From Apostichopus japonicus (lineage: Eukaryota > Echinodermata > Holothuroidea > Aspidochirotida > Stichopodidae), in the NCBI RefSeq assembly GCF_037975245.1, contig NC_092568.1, positions 38,828,631 to 38,890,630 of the forward strand: a DNA stretch of 62,000 nt. The letters are read 5' to 3'. Below the pieces are notes generated by a model that saw only the letters and a program-made list of their open reading frames with translations, searched no databases and had not been told where the DNA came from. Both the position numbers and the translations under genes were made by a program. Below are positions 22,145-34,181 of this stretch, piece after piece; the stretch's first letter is position 1; each line of letters opens with the position of its first letter.

Positions 22145-23261
22145 TGTCAGGGGGTCGATCAAAGTAACCCTCTTAGTTGAACTACTTAAGGAATCTCTAA
22201 TTATGTAACTGCAGTATCTCATTTGCATAAATGTGTGTGTAACAATAGACTTAGTACTAGCAAGAATACCTTTAAATTCCTTGGGCGGTTTTTGGAATGT
22301 TGCCTCTGTGGAAAATTCGGCATAGAGATACTTCGCTCACTGACGTCCCGCTGTAGAGATTGCGAGACGATTTGGTCGGGGACCAGCACAGTGACAAAGT
22401 TATAATTTTTAAAGTGAAAGTCAACGTATTGCGTGAACCAGGTTTTGGATTGGAGCCGTGACCTGTTAGTTTGTTTAATAGATTATTATACTAAGTCACG
22501 GGGAATTAGAATTCGTGGATATCAATTTGCAGGGGATGAAAATTTCGTGTATATTAATTCAAGGGAAATTAAAATTTGCGTTAATTGTTTTATGAGAAAA
22601 TAAATTTGTGTACGAAAAGTACGGGACTAATTTACAAGTAATTGGCTTCTTTCACATAAAATGTGTATCATGTTATTTAAACTCTTGACATGTGTAAATT
22701 CAAGTTATTAGAAATTAACGAGTTTAAAATCTGTCGTTAAACAGGTGAATTAAATTTTGGGAAGTATTTCGGCAACAGAAATTTTGCGATATGTATTTAT
22801 GTTTCAATCATCTCCAAAAGAAATGTGCTGTCATGCGTATTACTATATGAAAATGTTAATACTGGAAAAGGGTTCAAAGGAATTAGATATTAGACAAATT
22901 CTTCCTTTTTAATTCATAGGGTGGTAACTTGTGACCTGAGAATTAGGTCAAACATTGGCTGTGAGGCGACATGCGATGTTCCTTTCGACTGCTTGAGAGG
23001 CAGAGATAGCTTTGAGCCTTTATCCTGAACTGGAGAGAAAGCCGTGTCGAGCTTAACCTGTATTATTCGTATTATTATTATTATTCATTTGTATTCTAAA
23101 TATTATTGTAGGAGGCCTCAAGTAACTTATGGTTTCGTATAATAAAGTAAAATTTTGTTTTTAAAACTCGTATCGCTTCTTTTATCGATTCTATGTGTCA
23201 GACCTGCACCTGTTCCAAGGACCTTGTTTAGGGGGACCTTGTTTAGGGGGATTTTGTGACA
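22145..23261 (+). repeat. 3' LTR
   Basis: 1117 bp, from TGTCAGGGGG to TTTTGTGACA. It carries AATAAA at 23141-23146 and a short direct repeat, CCTTGTTTAGGGGGA, near the end (23222-23251). It is more complete than the 5' LTR. The two differ by scattered substitutions and small indels, so the insertion is not recent. Confidence 0.93.
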
Positions 23262-23266
23262 ATCTT

Positions 23267-24238
23267 TAATGATAAATGTTAAAGAGTTGGAATGAAACTC
23301 AGGATATGAAATAAATAAATATCGTCGATTTTGTACATGCAGGAACCACCCACCATTCTGCTCACCTTACCATTTGTGTTCTCTATGTAACCCCAGGTTC
23401 AGCCCTCTCATCCAGAGGGCATTAGTTTTAAGGGGCGGGGTTCTTCGACTGTAATGGGGTCTTTACATGCACCGAGGTACCTGGTTGTTATAAGCACATA
23501 TACTACCCCATGCGCCTCGTGACATATACAAACCTAGATTACTACTACAACAACTGGCTCGTCTTAGACAACACACGAACAAATAGAATTACAACAAAGT
23601 CATATCTATGGCTATGCTATGTATGTATTCTTAACTAAAGAAGCAAAGAAGGAGAAGGTAAAGTAATTAAAACAACAAATGTTTAATATCCAACATAAAC
23701 AATTAGCACAATTAGTCCAATCCATATCCGGACGTATACACAATTAGGGGGAGGGGGGTCACTCTCTCTATCTCTCTTAAGACCCGCTTGACCGTCTGTC
23801 CGGTTTGGGCACATCATGGCTTAGTGGGGAAGAGCATCTCATATCCAGGGCACAAGTCACGCCCACCCAAACCCAAAAAACCTGTATGTAAATTGTTGAG
23901 TAATTGGTAGTGACGATGTCTCCGACATCCTATTGATGACTGAGGACTATTAAGTGAGTGGCGTTACTTAAATATCAAATATAACCAATGCAATGGGCTT
24001 AATGCCAACTACAATATAAGACAAATCTATAATGGGACTATGCTAATCATTAAGGCTTAATATAAGAGAAATTAGTTTCCAGTAAATAGCATGAGTATTT
24101 AAACTGACATCTAGCTAACATGGAAGTCAATAATAAAAGCAATGCAGTAAGTCTCTGCCAGTTGCTAGTTGCCCTAAATGCAATAACTAGCATGTCCCTA
24201 ATAGACCACTAATGCATAAATACTCAAATAATATAACA
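23267..24238. other. No gene recognised
   Basis: Sequence right of the retrotransposon, continuous with the left flank at 4876. It is AT-rich with no convincing open frame or transposon terminus. Confidence 0.45.
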
Positions 24239-24239
24239 C

Positions 24240-25112
24240 CATACATACATACATTCATACATACACCCATACATACACCCATACATACACCCATACATAC
24301 ACCCATACATACACCCATACATACATACACACATACACACATACATACATACATACATACATACATACATACATACATACATACATACATACATACATAC
24401 ATACATACATACATACATACATACATACATACATACATACATACATACATACATACATACATACATACATACATACATACATACATACATACATACATAC
24501 ATACATACATACATACATACATACATACATACATACATACATACATACATACATACATACATACATACATACATACATACATACATACATACATACATAC
24601 ATACATACATACATACATACATACATACATACATACATACATACATACATACATACATACATACATACATACATACATACATACATACATACATACATAC
24701 ATACATACATACATACATACATACATACATACATACATACATACATACATACATACATACATACATACATACATACATACATACATACATACATACATAC
24801 ATACATACATACATACATACATACATACATACATACATACATACATACATACATACATACATACATACATACATACATACATACATACATACATACATAC
24901 ATACATACATACATACATACATACATACATACATACATACATACACACACACACATACACACACACACACATACATACATACATACATACATACATACAT
25001 ACATACATACATACATACATACATACATACATACATACATACATACATACACGCATACATACATACATACATACATACACACATACATACACACATACAC
25101 CCATACATACAT
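24240..25112. repeat. ATAC tetranucleotide microsatellite
   Basis: About 870 bp of (ATAC)n. There are ATACACCC variants at the left edge and a short ACAC-rich interruption at 24944-24972. The long open frames on both strands (YVCM or THIHTYI repeats) are artefacts of the four-base period. Confidence 0.98.
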
Positions 25113-25940
25113 ACCTTATATAATACCCTATATAATACGAATCTCTAATATGCATAGCTTAGATACCATCAACAGTAGCAAAAGTAATTAGGGTTCGCCT
25201 CTGACAGGAATGGCACCAAGGAAAACCAAAGAACATATCTCAGCTAATAAGGATTCCACAGAAAGATAATTTTTAATATAAATGTAGAGTATATGGATAG
25301 TGTAACCAATGGAGTTCAATACAAAATAATTACAACGGGATAAGCAACATTTTCTATAAGTCCCTATCGAGGGGAACACATTATTGACTAAATTACACAA
25401 TGTACTATAAAGTATAGCCTCCTAAGGTATCACTTTAAGTTAAGCAATACGTCCAAGAGTGCTTGGAGCTATCCCAGAGTAAACGAATATTCTTTAACTA
25501 AAAAAGCTTACTCCTGGAAAATATAAAGTGACTCATACATGTATAGAAATTACTAAGCAATATCTAACGATGAATTTAACAAACAATTAGGGGTGCTACA
25601 CCTACAAGCAACATTCCCCTCCATGCACGTGAAATGTATTTCTCTTAATTTAAAGCAAAAGTTTGAATCCATCGTTAAAGTTAATGGAACTTTTACTTTG
25701 CAAGCTACAGAGATATATAGTATGATTGGTCAAACTAATACATGTGACCAAATGAAGATTAATTATTTACCAATGACAGCTTATTTATAGCAGTGCGGTA
25801 TAAGCAAAAGAACAATTGTTGATATTTTGAAATTGACCAAGTAGGCTATTCAGCTCCAAAGTTAGTAGTGAAGTGTTTAAAGTGCAGAAATGACTACAAA
25901 ACGACAGCTTGCAGGGTGCATCTAATGTACTTTGCACCTA
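25113..25940. other. No gene recognised; 3' flank of the minus-strand gene
   Basis: AT-rich sequence downstream of the stop codon of the gene at 25941-29970. It may include its 3' untranslated region. Confidence 0.4.
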
Positions 25941-28900
25941 CTACTCAATCGCAAACTGTTGAGCCCCCTCGGCTGATTCACAATGCTTGAGCAGTTTTTT
26001 CAGCATGCCTGTGAGCGTGTTATGGTATTTCTTCTTAATCTCTTCCTGCTGCTTGATTAGCCACTTATCGACGTAATTCAGGTCATCCGGCTTCTCTGGG
26101 ATGCACTGTAGGTCGGTTCGTACTCCGGGAATCATGGCGTAAAATTCTTTGCAGCTTCCTTTTATCTCCACTGCTTTCTTTTTCATCATTTTGTAATGAA
26201 GCCGTTTGGTGTCTTCAATTGCCTTTTCCCCTTTGCTGTGGAAAGTAGTGAGCTCTTCTTTCATTATATTGAAGAAACCTGCAACAGCATTAAGACCATC
26301 TATGAATGCGGAGAGTGCTGGAATTAGGGAACTGCCAACTACCAAGATTGCTGCCTCATTGATGGTTACCTGCTGACCTTCCGCCACCGCTTTAGTTAAG
26401 TCACCTTCTGCACGCATATTCAGAAGAGAGCCAGCAATTGTACCCACAACTGGAATAAAAAGAAGTCCAATGGCCCATGACTTTGCGCTGGCAGCTCCTT
26501 CTTCCAGCTTTGCTTTCTTTCGTATGAGCACTTTGTTTAGATCTGTAAGCTCAGAGATCAACACCGTCGCCTCATCCTGTCTCTTCTTGAGGGGAACCAT
26601 CATCTCTTCGTGCATCCTTACTATCTCGGTGCAGCATTGTTGGTATCCGGTCACTTCTTCCAGGATATCTGGAAGACTTTCTTTCCATTCTTCTAGTTTC
26701 AGCCCTTCATAGTACTCAAAGAACTCTTGGATGCATCTTACCACTTTAGTACACAGAGGCAAAATCCCTTTCACATAGACAATGGCGTCTCGCCTCGTTT
26801 GATCTCGGATATTATTGATCTCAGTGGCATTGCTGGCAGAAGAACCCACAGCATTCTCCGCATATAGAGATCTAAGACACAGTGTGAATAGCCGCATGTT
26901 TTTCGGCAACTCTTGAAACTTAACGGAGAATGTTTTCACCTTTTCTTTGACGGACATCTATAAGTGGAACAACAGGAAAAAACTAAATAACATTATGGCA
27001 CGACAATATGAAAAACAATCGAACTTTTGATGGCACAGAAAAGGAAATGTCGGTATTAGAGATTGAAATTTGATAACAAAATCAAATGTCCAAAGTAATG
27101 TTGAAATTTCACTACATTACTCGAAAATCTGAGGAAAAATGAACTTATTTTTAAATAAAACAGACGAATTGTTTGGATAGAGTGTCCTTCTGGACCCCCG
27201 CAGGATCTAAAAAGTAAAATTCTTCTGGCGAAGATCCACAAACCGTTATGCTGCCCCTCTCTACCCTCCCCCGTTTATTTCATAGCTTCTTACTCCACTG
27301 ATTACTCTATCACTCCGCAAGTTCCTAAACACTGACTTAATTACACATTATCCAAGGAGTGGCTGGGGTAACTCCCTGCATTATGTGTCCTCGGTAGGTG
27401 TAGAAGTGATATTGAGGTTTTCATTGCTACAACTTCTTGTTAAGATACCATTTTTCCCTGACCTCAAAAGACCATTGTATTTTACTACCTAAAACATGAG
27501 CGACATGGTAGCTCAACTGAGAATACTCGCATACTTGTTGGCAATTTTTTCAATGCAACTGCGAAAGTTGTTATATTTTCTTCAGCTGCTATCTGTAAAT
27601 CAAAATCAAAATTTAGTCGGCGCATCACAAACAATACGAACTGCGCTTCTAATGTCGACGACACGATTGAAGTAGAGGTACCATTTTGATAACGCTTGCA
27701 TGACTAACGAATACAGTATAGATGATTGCCACTATAAAAGAATGAACATATATTTTTTCATTGGCTGGCTCAAATGAAATTATTTTTCATTGATCAAAAC
27801 AAGGAGGTGATTGTTTTCAGAGAAAGATGACACATAATTATCGCGTCTCTCTTTATCATGATAACCAAGTACAATATATTCACATTTGATCGAGCTCATA
27901 CAATGATACAATTATTTTAGTTGAAAGCTTTCTAAATTCTGTACTCTTTCTTTTTGTTTTCTTCTTGTGGGTGTCGGGGTTAGCTTAAATTGATGATAAT
28001 CTCATGTCACGTTAAAAGTCTTCGTTAAAGATATAGTATCATCTGATTTCGTTTGATTTTTATGACCATCAAATGTGACATACTTTGGTTTTATGATATC
28101 GTCACGCTGTTTCACCACGTTTGATGTAAAATGGCATTGGGGTTTGACTGAACTCGTGACCTTTGAAATTTTGTTTTAAAACGCTCAGAACAATTCATTC
28201 AAGCATTCATTACTTCCTTATGGGCATCCCACTTTCGGCTATTCTGTCGTTTTGGCATGTGCGTAGTAGCTAAAAGAACAGTTTTTTATTTAGTGTAACT
28301 TGCCAGCGATTTTATCTAGCAATCAACTTTATCCGCCGGAATAGACGTTAACCACACATGCAATGTAAACGTTCTTATAGTCTGGTATCATGTGTGGGTT
28401 CGCGGTTATCGGCCACTTTGTCATTCTGTTATGCTCCTAATGGCCAAATTGCTGCTTTCGGCTTGCGACCTTTGACCAAATTCATACACACGCACACATT
28501 TAAAAAATGAAGTCAAACCCATGTTCATATGTCACATATGGTTCCTCCTCTCCATCACTAAGGCACACAAACCAATTTTCAGTTTAATGCCTCAAAGGGT
28601 GTGATGTGGGGAAACATGTTAGTACCAGTTTTGCAAATAACTGTCGATAGAGTACAGTACTTCATCCCCAGTACATAACATGTATAGGATAAGATCATCA
28701 AAAATGCATTCTGTTTGTGAAAAACATTGACAGATTTTCTCCCTCAAATCATAGTGAAATGTTCCCCTGTCCCTCAATTTTGCCCGCATCACCTGACTGA
28801 ACTCTTCTGACACTAATCACAGAGTTGAATATGGGAACGGGAACATTCTAAAAAAAAAACTCGAGTGATTTAGGTAGGGGCTAAACGCATATGGAAAGTC

Positions 28901-29970
28901 ATTATCGAGAGAAGGATTTTATAACAAGTGGTTTCCGACAAGTGGAAACCGCCTCCCATATGCAAGTAGGTCCGGAGGTCCTCCCCAAGCAGAATTTAAA
29001 CGTCAAATGGCGCACTCTGAGGCGTATTTAGATCATAACATTAGGTCGATATTAGCTCTAAACACAAGGTTGTGCTAATTAATATTCATTATGTATTTAT
29101 GCGTGTGTGTGAGTGGCAAAAGTGTTCATCCGTATGCGCAAGAATGGCCTAATTCTGATGGAAAAAAATCAATTAACTAAACCATTTCCCCTAAACTGAC
29201 AATAGAATGTAGTGTTTATCCCCAACCCCCGCCCCCTCCGCTTGCGCACGTCACTGTGATAGAACAGAGATGCCTTTGTTGTCCTCTTCTGGGAAGTTTA
29301 AAGCTGACTTCTAAATGTTAATTTCGCTGACTTAAGAAGCTTTTCGTTATAAGGCTAAGAATAAGATTCCACTAGAATGGAAACTTCAGGCCCTTAACTT
29401 ATACATTTACTATAAGCAGGTTTTGTTCAGGAGATAAGCAGTTTGTTCAAGGTTTTCCTCTGATTTTATCATATCTCTATAATTTTTCACAGATTGCCTT
29501 CCTTTTAGTAAAGGTACCTAACATCTATAACAATTTAATGAATTATTTATGTATTTCAAATTCATTACATAAATGTTGAACAGCAAATTGGAACTTGTAG
29601 TGTACCATATTATTAACTAATTGCGTTGTCTTATCGTTAAATTGTTAAGCATACAACATAAACAATATGTGTCACCGATGATATACCCGACGAACTTGCA
29701 TAGTCAGTGAAGCAGACAACAGATGTAATCTGGGTAAACTTAGTCGTCTAAAGAGGCTACTTATAGTGCTCCCCCGCAGCTTATGCGGTATATTACTGAA
29801 CAAAGAATGGAAGAATTGAACTGACAGTAGATTCAAAATGAACGATCAAAATCTAAAAGCATGGACATGGGTTGGCAAAAGTGTCGTTTTTGGTTTTGTT
29901 TTTACAACTACTATCACAGATCATATCTTCTGCATATTAAACTTTTACTCACTTTCTCAACGGTAGCCAT
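25941..29970 (-). CDS. Helical protein with paired hydrophobic segments; two-exon gene, unknown function
   Basis: Exon 2 (26957-25941) is one uninterrupted frame of 338 residues. Directly upstream of its ATG is a good acceptor (TTTTTTCCTGTTGTTCCACTTATAG). At 29970-29953 the minus strand has ATG followed by six codons (MATVEK) and a GTGAGT donor in the same phase, so I infer a 2995-bp intron (29952-26958) and a 344-residue protein. There is no signal peptide. Long amphipathic helices (about 45-160 and 235-330 of exon 2) flank two hydrophobic stretches at about 161-179 and 201-229, separated by a charged loop. This layout resembles alpha-pore-forming proteins of the ClyA/Hbl type, but I recognise no diagnostic motif. 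Membrane insertion is an inference. It is the only intact host-like gene in the window. Confidence 0.7.
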
Positions 29971-30119
29971 TTTCAAGATTTGGAAATTGATGATGATATC
30001 TGGAACTCTTCAACTCAAAGATGTATTGCTACTTTTTTAAAAGTCACTCAAGAAAGAACCTGGACACGAAAAGAGAAACAACCAAACGAATGATCCGCTG
30101 TCAAGCCCAATCCACTTGC

Positions 30120-30280
30120 ACCGAGACTGTTTGGTCAGCAGCTTAAGTGATCTTCAAATAAAGTGCAGAATATAGTATCCAACTAGCCTTTAAAAAGGTT
30201 TTCCAGACGTGATCAGACAGTAGCAACGGTGATCTACCAATCAATTTGGACACAGGTTCATCGAACAGCCAATCACAGAG
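30120..30280 (-). promoter_or_regulatory. Probable promoter and transcription start of the two-exon gene
   Basis: On the minus strand, TACTATATTC (30178-30169) sits about 40-50 bp before the point where similarity to 1089-1200 begins (30132). Two CCAAT-type boxes lie upstream, at 30268-30273 and about 30237-30241. These are short motifs, and the start site has not been determined. Confidence 0.35.
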
Positions 30281-30497
30281 GCGAACAGGTATAGCCTGAC
30301 GTATCCGCTGGTTTAACTCACTTAATTAACCAACGAAAACACGCAAACAATACACATGAGAGCCAGTCAGTCCCCAACGAGCGAGTTAATATGCCCAGAG
30401 AGCAGTTTTTTGTAGCCCCGCCCCCAAAATTTTGCTACACGTATGAAATTTCTGCGAAACTGCTTGTGACATGTTGTGACCTACCCCTCTGGTTTGA

Positions 30498-30810
30498 GGT
30501 AGCATACGCCCATTTAAAGTCCCATTGACTTACACACTAAATCACAAAAGTAATGTGGTTTCCAAGTCTAGATAGAAGTTCTCACTAGCTAAACGCTACC
30601 CATCACCGGATAGCTGACAAGTTGGCCTTTCATGGCACTATCAATTTTCTGTACCATGACCGTGCAGATGTTTTGCTATCAGAGCCGGAAGTTTTCGCCA
30701 CTTGTAAACAAACCTCTTCACTCAGTAGTAAACAATTTTCGTACGCTGCTCCTGGGAAGCCTAAAGGGGTCTAAAAAAACCTTAATTGACCCAATGTTTA
30801 CACCATACAC
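30498..30810 (+). mobile_element. TTAAGGTAGCATAC MITE, copy 1, truncated
   Basis: From AGGTAGCATACGCCCATT onward this matches 32585-32690, including GACTTACACACTAAA and AATTGACCCAATGTT. It has extra internal sequence, and its right part is lost where another small element begins near 30810. Confidence 0.6.
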
Positions 30811-31060
30811 TGTAAACAATAGTTAGTCAATATGACTTAAAAAAATTAGTCACAACGATGTCTCTATCGACCAGTTTCTTCTAGTCATTTGACAATATAA
30901 CATTAGTTTTGTGACTAATTAAATCGAGTTTTCTGACTAATTAAAATTAGTCCTACTACGATGCCTCTATCGACCAAAGCTTAGTCCAGTGACCAGAAAT
31001 ATTAGTCATTGCAACTGTGACTATTTATTTAGGTCACAAGACTAGTTTAAGATACTACTT
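30811..31060. mobile_element. Palindromic MITE with TTAGTC units
   Basis: Non-coding sequence with many direct and inverted copies of TTAGTC/GACTAA and two copies of CGATGYCTCTATCGACCA. It starts near CACTGTAAACAATAG. The precise right end is unclear. Confidence 0.4.
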
Positions 31061-32220
31061 AGGTACTTATTAGTTAAGAAATGAGATAGTGACACACATT
31101 GTAAGTTTCATGGTAATTTTTATTAACATTCAGTATTAATGCAAAATGTGACAAATAAGCATTCCATTTAAAAGTCATCTCATAAAGAACAGTAACAAAC
31201 ACTAAAGGTTTAAGAACATTTAAAACTAAAATATATATTTATGGGACAATTGGGAAAACTTATCTTTACAAAGTTGTCAAATCTTTTCCGATAAAACATC
31301 TTGAGAATACTTATGGGATTACTTTGAAATGCCCCTAAGCCATTAAGTTGGCAGTGTTCAACAGTTTTCAAACAATTAGACTCCCTGATGACCTATACCT
31401 ACAATTTCTTAAAGACCCTCATTGTCCACTGACCATGCATCATTATGGGCTCCATCAGTTTCATTAAAATAGTAGCATGGAAGAGATGTGGACGGACAGA
31501 AAGGGAAAAATTGCGAGTACACAGCTCAAATATAAAAATAGAAGTTTAGCCAAATAAATTATCTTAATTAATATTTAAAATATAACATATATTTAATATA
31601 CACAAAATAATTGATCATATTTATAAATTTATAAATTTATTTATAAAAATAATACAATACATAATGTCAAATCAAATGGTATGAAAAGGCCTTGAGTAGC
31701 TCTATATGACCTTAGCTGTTAAAATGGCCAGAAAATATTCTTATAATCATCATCTCGAATTAGGATAAATAGAAATTTACCATGACAAGCTAAACAAAAA
31801 AGTGAGCTTAAAAGTGAACCCTTGACCAGATGACAAATCTCTATGTCGTACAACATCTGACTACTACATTTAAAACAAAATAAAATTATATAAGTCATTT
31901 TATGAACTTTCAAGTGATATATTCTGAGTTTCTGACCATGGATGTGATGGTACAATATTAATGCAGAACATTTAAGTTGAATATGCTATTATCTTTGAAG
32001 CAACATTAGGGTGGAACAGAAAACAAAGTAGTTAAAACATTTCTAGAAGTCCTTTATCACAAACCATCAGCTATGTCTTGAATAGTAGAAAATTACCTTT
32101 TAGGTCAATTTTTGGGGTACATTTTAAATGAGGTCCCCACATTCAATCCCACTAACCTCATTTAATGATTTTAATTATTTCCAAGTACACTTAAGTTCAT
32201 GTTAAAGACTTGCCCGATAT
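31061..32220. other. AT-rich DNA, no gene recognised
   Basis: Very AT-rich, with TTTATAAATTTATAAA runs near 31620. No supported feature was found. Confidence 0.4.
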
Positions 32221-32279
32221 ATCGAACATCATTTGCTGATAATTGGTAACACATATCAGACATTATGCTCACTATGCTG

Positions 32280-32505
32280 AGCTACGTCTACATGTTCCCC
32301 AGGGGACATCCAATATCATTGCAGCCATAAAGCGGTGCAAATGCTATATTTTTGAATTACTTCGCAGGTTACCCGATACACCTGAGTAAAGAGAGGCAAT
32401 TGAGATAAAGTGTCTTCATTCAAGATACATACGTATCGACAAGGTTGGTACATAACCCATGATCATGGCATCTTGTGTTCAGTGCCCTAACCATTCCGCC
32501 ACTTT
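32280..32505 (-). mobile_element. tRNA-derived SINE
   Basis: On the minus strand, AGTGGCGGAATGGTTAGGGC at about 32503-32484 resembles a tRNA D-arm with an A box. It is followed by a degenerate B box (GGTTATGTACC). The body beyond has GACACTTTATCTCAATTGCC and TACTCAGGTGTATCGGGTA, typical of SINE bodies in marine invertebrates. It is not a functional tRNA, because the anticodon arm and acceptor stem cannot be formed. Confidence 0.6.
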
Positions 32506-32580
32506 TGTATGTCTTTACGTACTGTGGTAATTTAACTGATTGCATAATGCTCACTGTAAATCACAGATTGTTCCTTATAT

Positions 32581-32846
32581 TTAAGGTAGCATACGCCCAT
32601 TAAAAGTCCCAATGACTTACACACTAAATTACAAAAGTAATGGGAGGCCTAATATTGCCTAAATTGACCCAATGTTCTCACCACATGTACTTCTATTCAT
32701 GCTCTTCAACATGCAAGCCACAAAAAGCTAGATCATGATTGATAACAGGTCAAAAAAGATGTTCTCCTGCTGCTTTCTGGCACTTTTCCTGAAGGAGAAC
32801 AATCGAGCGGATGGATATAGACTCTAATAAGAGTATGCCACCTTAA
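32581..32846. mobile_element. TTAAGGTAGCATAC MITE, copy 2, complete
   Basis: Left end TTAAGGTAGCATACGCCC; right end GAGTATGCCACCTTAA, its inverted counterpart. Non-coding, 266 bp. A truncated relative lies at 30498-30810. Confidence 0.65.
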
Positions 32847-32920
32847 GGGAGAGATGAATTTTTTTGTTAATACCAAAATGATACTTTTTATAGTCGTCAA
32901 TATAAACCACAACAGAATCT

Positions 32921-33610
32921 ATGCAATTATCATTTTTGGTCCATAAAGATGTTTCTTCAGAGATTTCAGTATGCACTGTGCAGTGTGTAAATACACATGT
33001 GAGCAATACTGTGGAAGCAGTAACCAGGTCTACGTCGGCAACAACATTTCCAGTCAACAATTTTGATAAAGTTGACCAAGTTGGGTGCATTTATGATTTT
33101 TGCAGGCTTAATTGGTATCCCTGATCACAGTCCACTTGGTCTGGCTTACCCTATCTGCAGAAACTCCAGAGAAGGGTCAGCGGGCGGGTTTTTTCGTCTC
33201 CTGCTCTGAAAAGTGATGAAAACTACTTTTGTTTAGCTCAGCTGATTCCTACCAAACTGACCTACAGGCAGGGACGTCGCTAGAGGGGCTGTCTCACCCC
33301 CCGCCCCCCCCCCCCCATCTTGGTAAAACTGACGATAGTTGGAAAATTTGAATGTGACAATCGGAATTTCCGACTGTCGCACTCGAATTTATCTAGGACT
33401 ATTCAAATATTCTGCCTACAGGACATACCCCAATGTATTCATGAACTGTTTGGAACATGTTTAACTGATATTGCATGTCACTCCAGTGCAACTGTTAAGT
33501 TACTAAGAATGAAAGAGAGAATTGAAGGTGTTCTTTGCCAAAAGCAGGATCATCGGGATTTTAAACCACTGCCTCATTGTAACAGTATGTACAGAAATCT
33601 AAAAGAAAAC
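32921..33610 (+). pseudogene. Unassigned ORF remnant at the edge of the satellite array
   Basis: A frame open from 32921 to 33268, apart from one stop at 33122, reads through a basic segment (LQKLQRRVSGRVF). It is cut by a small insertion (33269-33414). The sequence beyond the insertion stays largely open in two frames to about 33610. The part after 33415 recurs at 45409-45610 inside the satellite array. I do not recognise a domain. It may be an internal gene fragment of the foldback element. Confidence 0.35.
33269..33414 (+). mobile_element. Small hAT-like element with an empty-site control at 45 kb
   Basis: Starts CAGGGACGTCGCTAGAGG and is flanked by a perfect 8-bp duplication, CCTACAGG (33261-33268 and 33415-33422). 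The duplicate block at 45409 reads CCTGCCTACAGGACATACC with a single CCTACAGG and no insert. The interior (ATTTCCGACTGTCGCACTC) matches, inverted, the element at 60161-60573. Its right terminus is aberrant. Confidence 0.8.
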
Positions 33611-33660
33611 TGAAATGCTATCTAGATAGACTGTTCACCTCAATAGCATATCCAGTCCAG
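33415..33660 (+). repeat. Duplicated block flanking satellite (copy at 45409-45690)
   Basis: About 245 bp from CCTACAGGACATACCCC to GGTAATGTGTTATGATC is repeated nearly identically at 45409-45690. In both places the approximately 225-bp satellite follows directly. Confidence 0.85.
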
Positions 33661-34181
33661 TGGTAATGTGTTATGATCTAAACGTATTTCAAAATCGATT
33701 AATTTGAGTTATCGACGTTATTGAGATTTTTGGTTAGCACCACATTGAATTAAAAATGTTCCTCTTTCACGTGGTATATCTCTACTATCGGTAACAAAGC
33801 CGCTTTCCCTACCAAAAGTGGCCTTAAAGTGTTAACCCCGATACGGAACCCTCTCTAAACGCGGTGTATATACGTAATGTGTAATGATCAACAAATTGTG
33901 TCAATTCTTTTTCTTTCAAAATCGATCAATTTGAGTTATCGACGTTATTTAAATGTCCAGTTAGCACCACATTAAAGTAGAAATGTACTCTTTTACGGGG
34001 TATATCTCTATTATCGATTTAAAAAAAAAAAAAGATTTCTTGACCAAAAGTGGCCTGAAGGTTTTAAACAAATTGTTTAATTGATTGATTTTTACAAAAT
34101 CGATTAATTTGAGTTATCGACAATATTGAGATGTCCGGTAAGTAACACATTAAAATAGAAATGTTCCTCTTTTACGTGGTA
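33661..34181 (+). repeat. 225-bp satellite, outer left segment
   Basis: About 2.4 monomers (AAATCGATTAATTTGAG starts near 33685, 33922 and 34098). The last is cut in the TTTACGTGGTA motif by the long-TIR element and continues at 42791. Confidence 0.85.

Larger units (their letters stand above)
4882..23261 (+). mobile_element. Gmr1-like Ty3/Gypsy LTR retrotransposon, interrupted by a Crypton
   Basis: Two direct LTRs (4882-5840 and 22145-23261) bound the element. It is flanked by a perfect 5-bp target duplication, ATCTT, at 4877-4881 and 23262-23266. LTRs start TGTCA and end TGACA. The internal order is gag, aspartic protease, integrase, reverse transcriptase, RNase H, then polypurine tract. 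Putting integrase before RT is unusual for Ty3/Gypsy and marks the Gmr1 group known from deuterostomes, whose Gag gave rise to the vertebrate SCAN domain. About 11.7 kb of foreign DNA sits inside the RT. Several frameshifts and stops show that the copy is dead. The 5' LTR lacks its last 110 bp or so. Confidence 0.93.

Noticed and set aside
23267-24238. A further LTR or SINE in this stretch
   Set aside because: No paired termini, promoter boxes or second copy could be found in the window.
24187-25155. Very long open frames on both strands (YVCM-type and THIHTYI-type repeats)
   Set aside because: They are produced by an ATAC microsatellite, which has no stop in several frames. There is no codon bias or flanking gene structure.
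32440-32505. A tRNA gene on the minus strand
   Set aside because: Only the A-box half resembles tRNA, the acceptor and anticodon stems do not form, and a SINE body follows.
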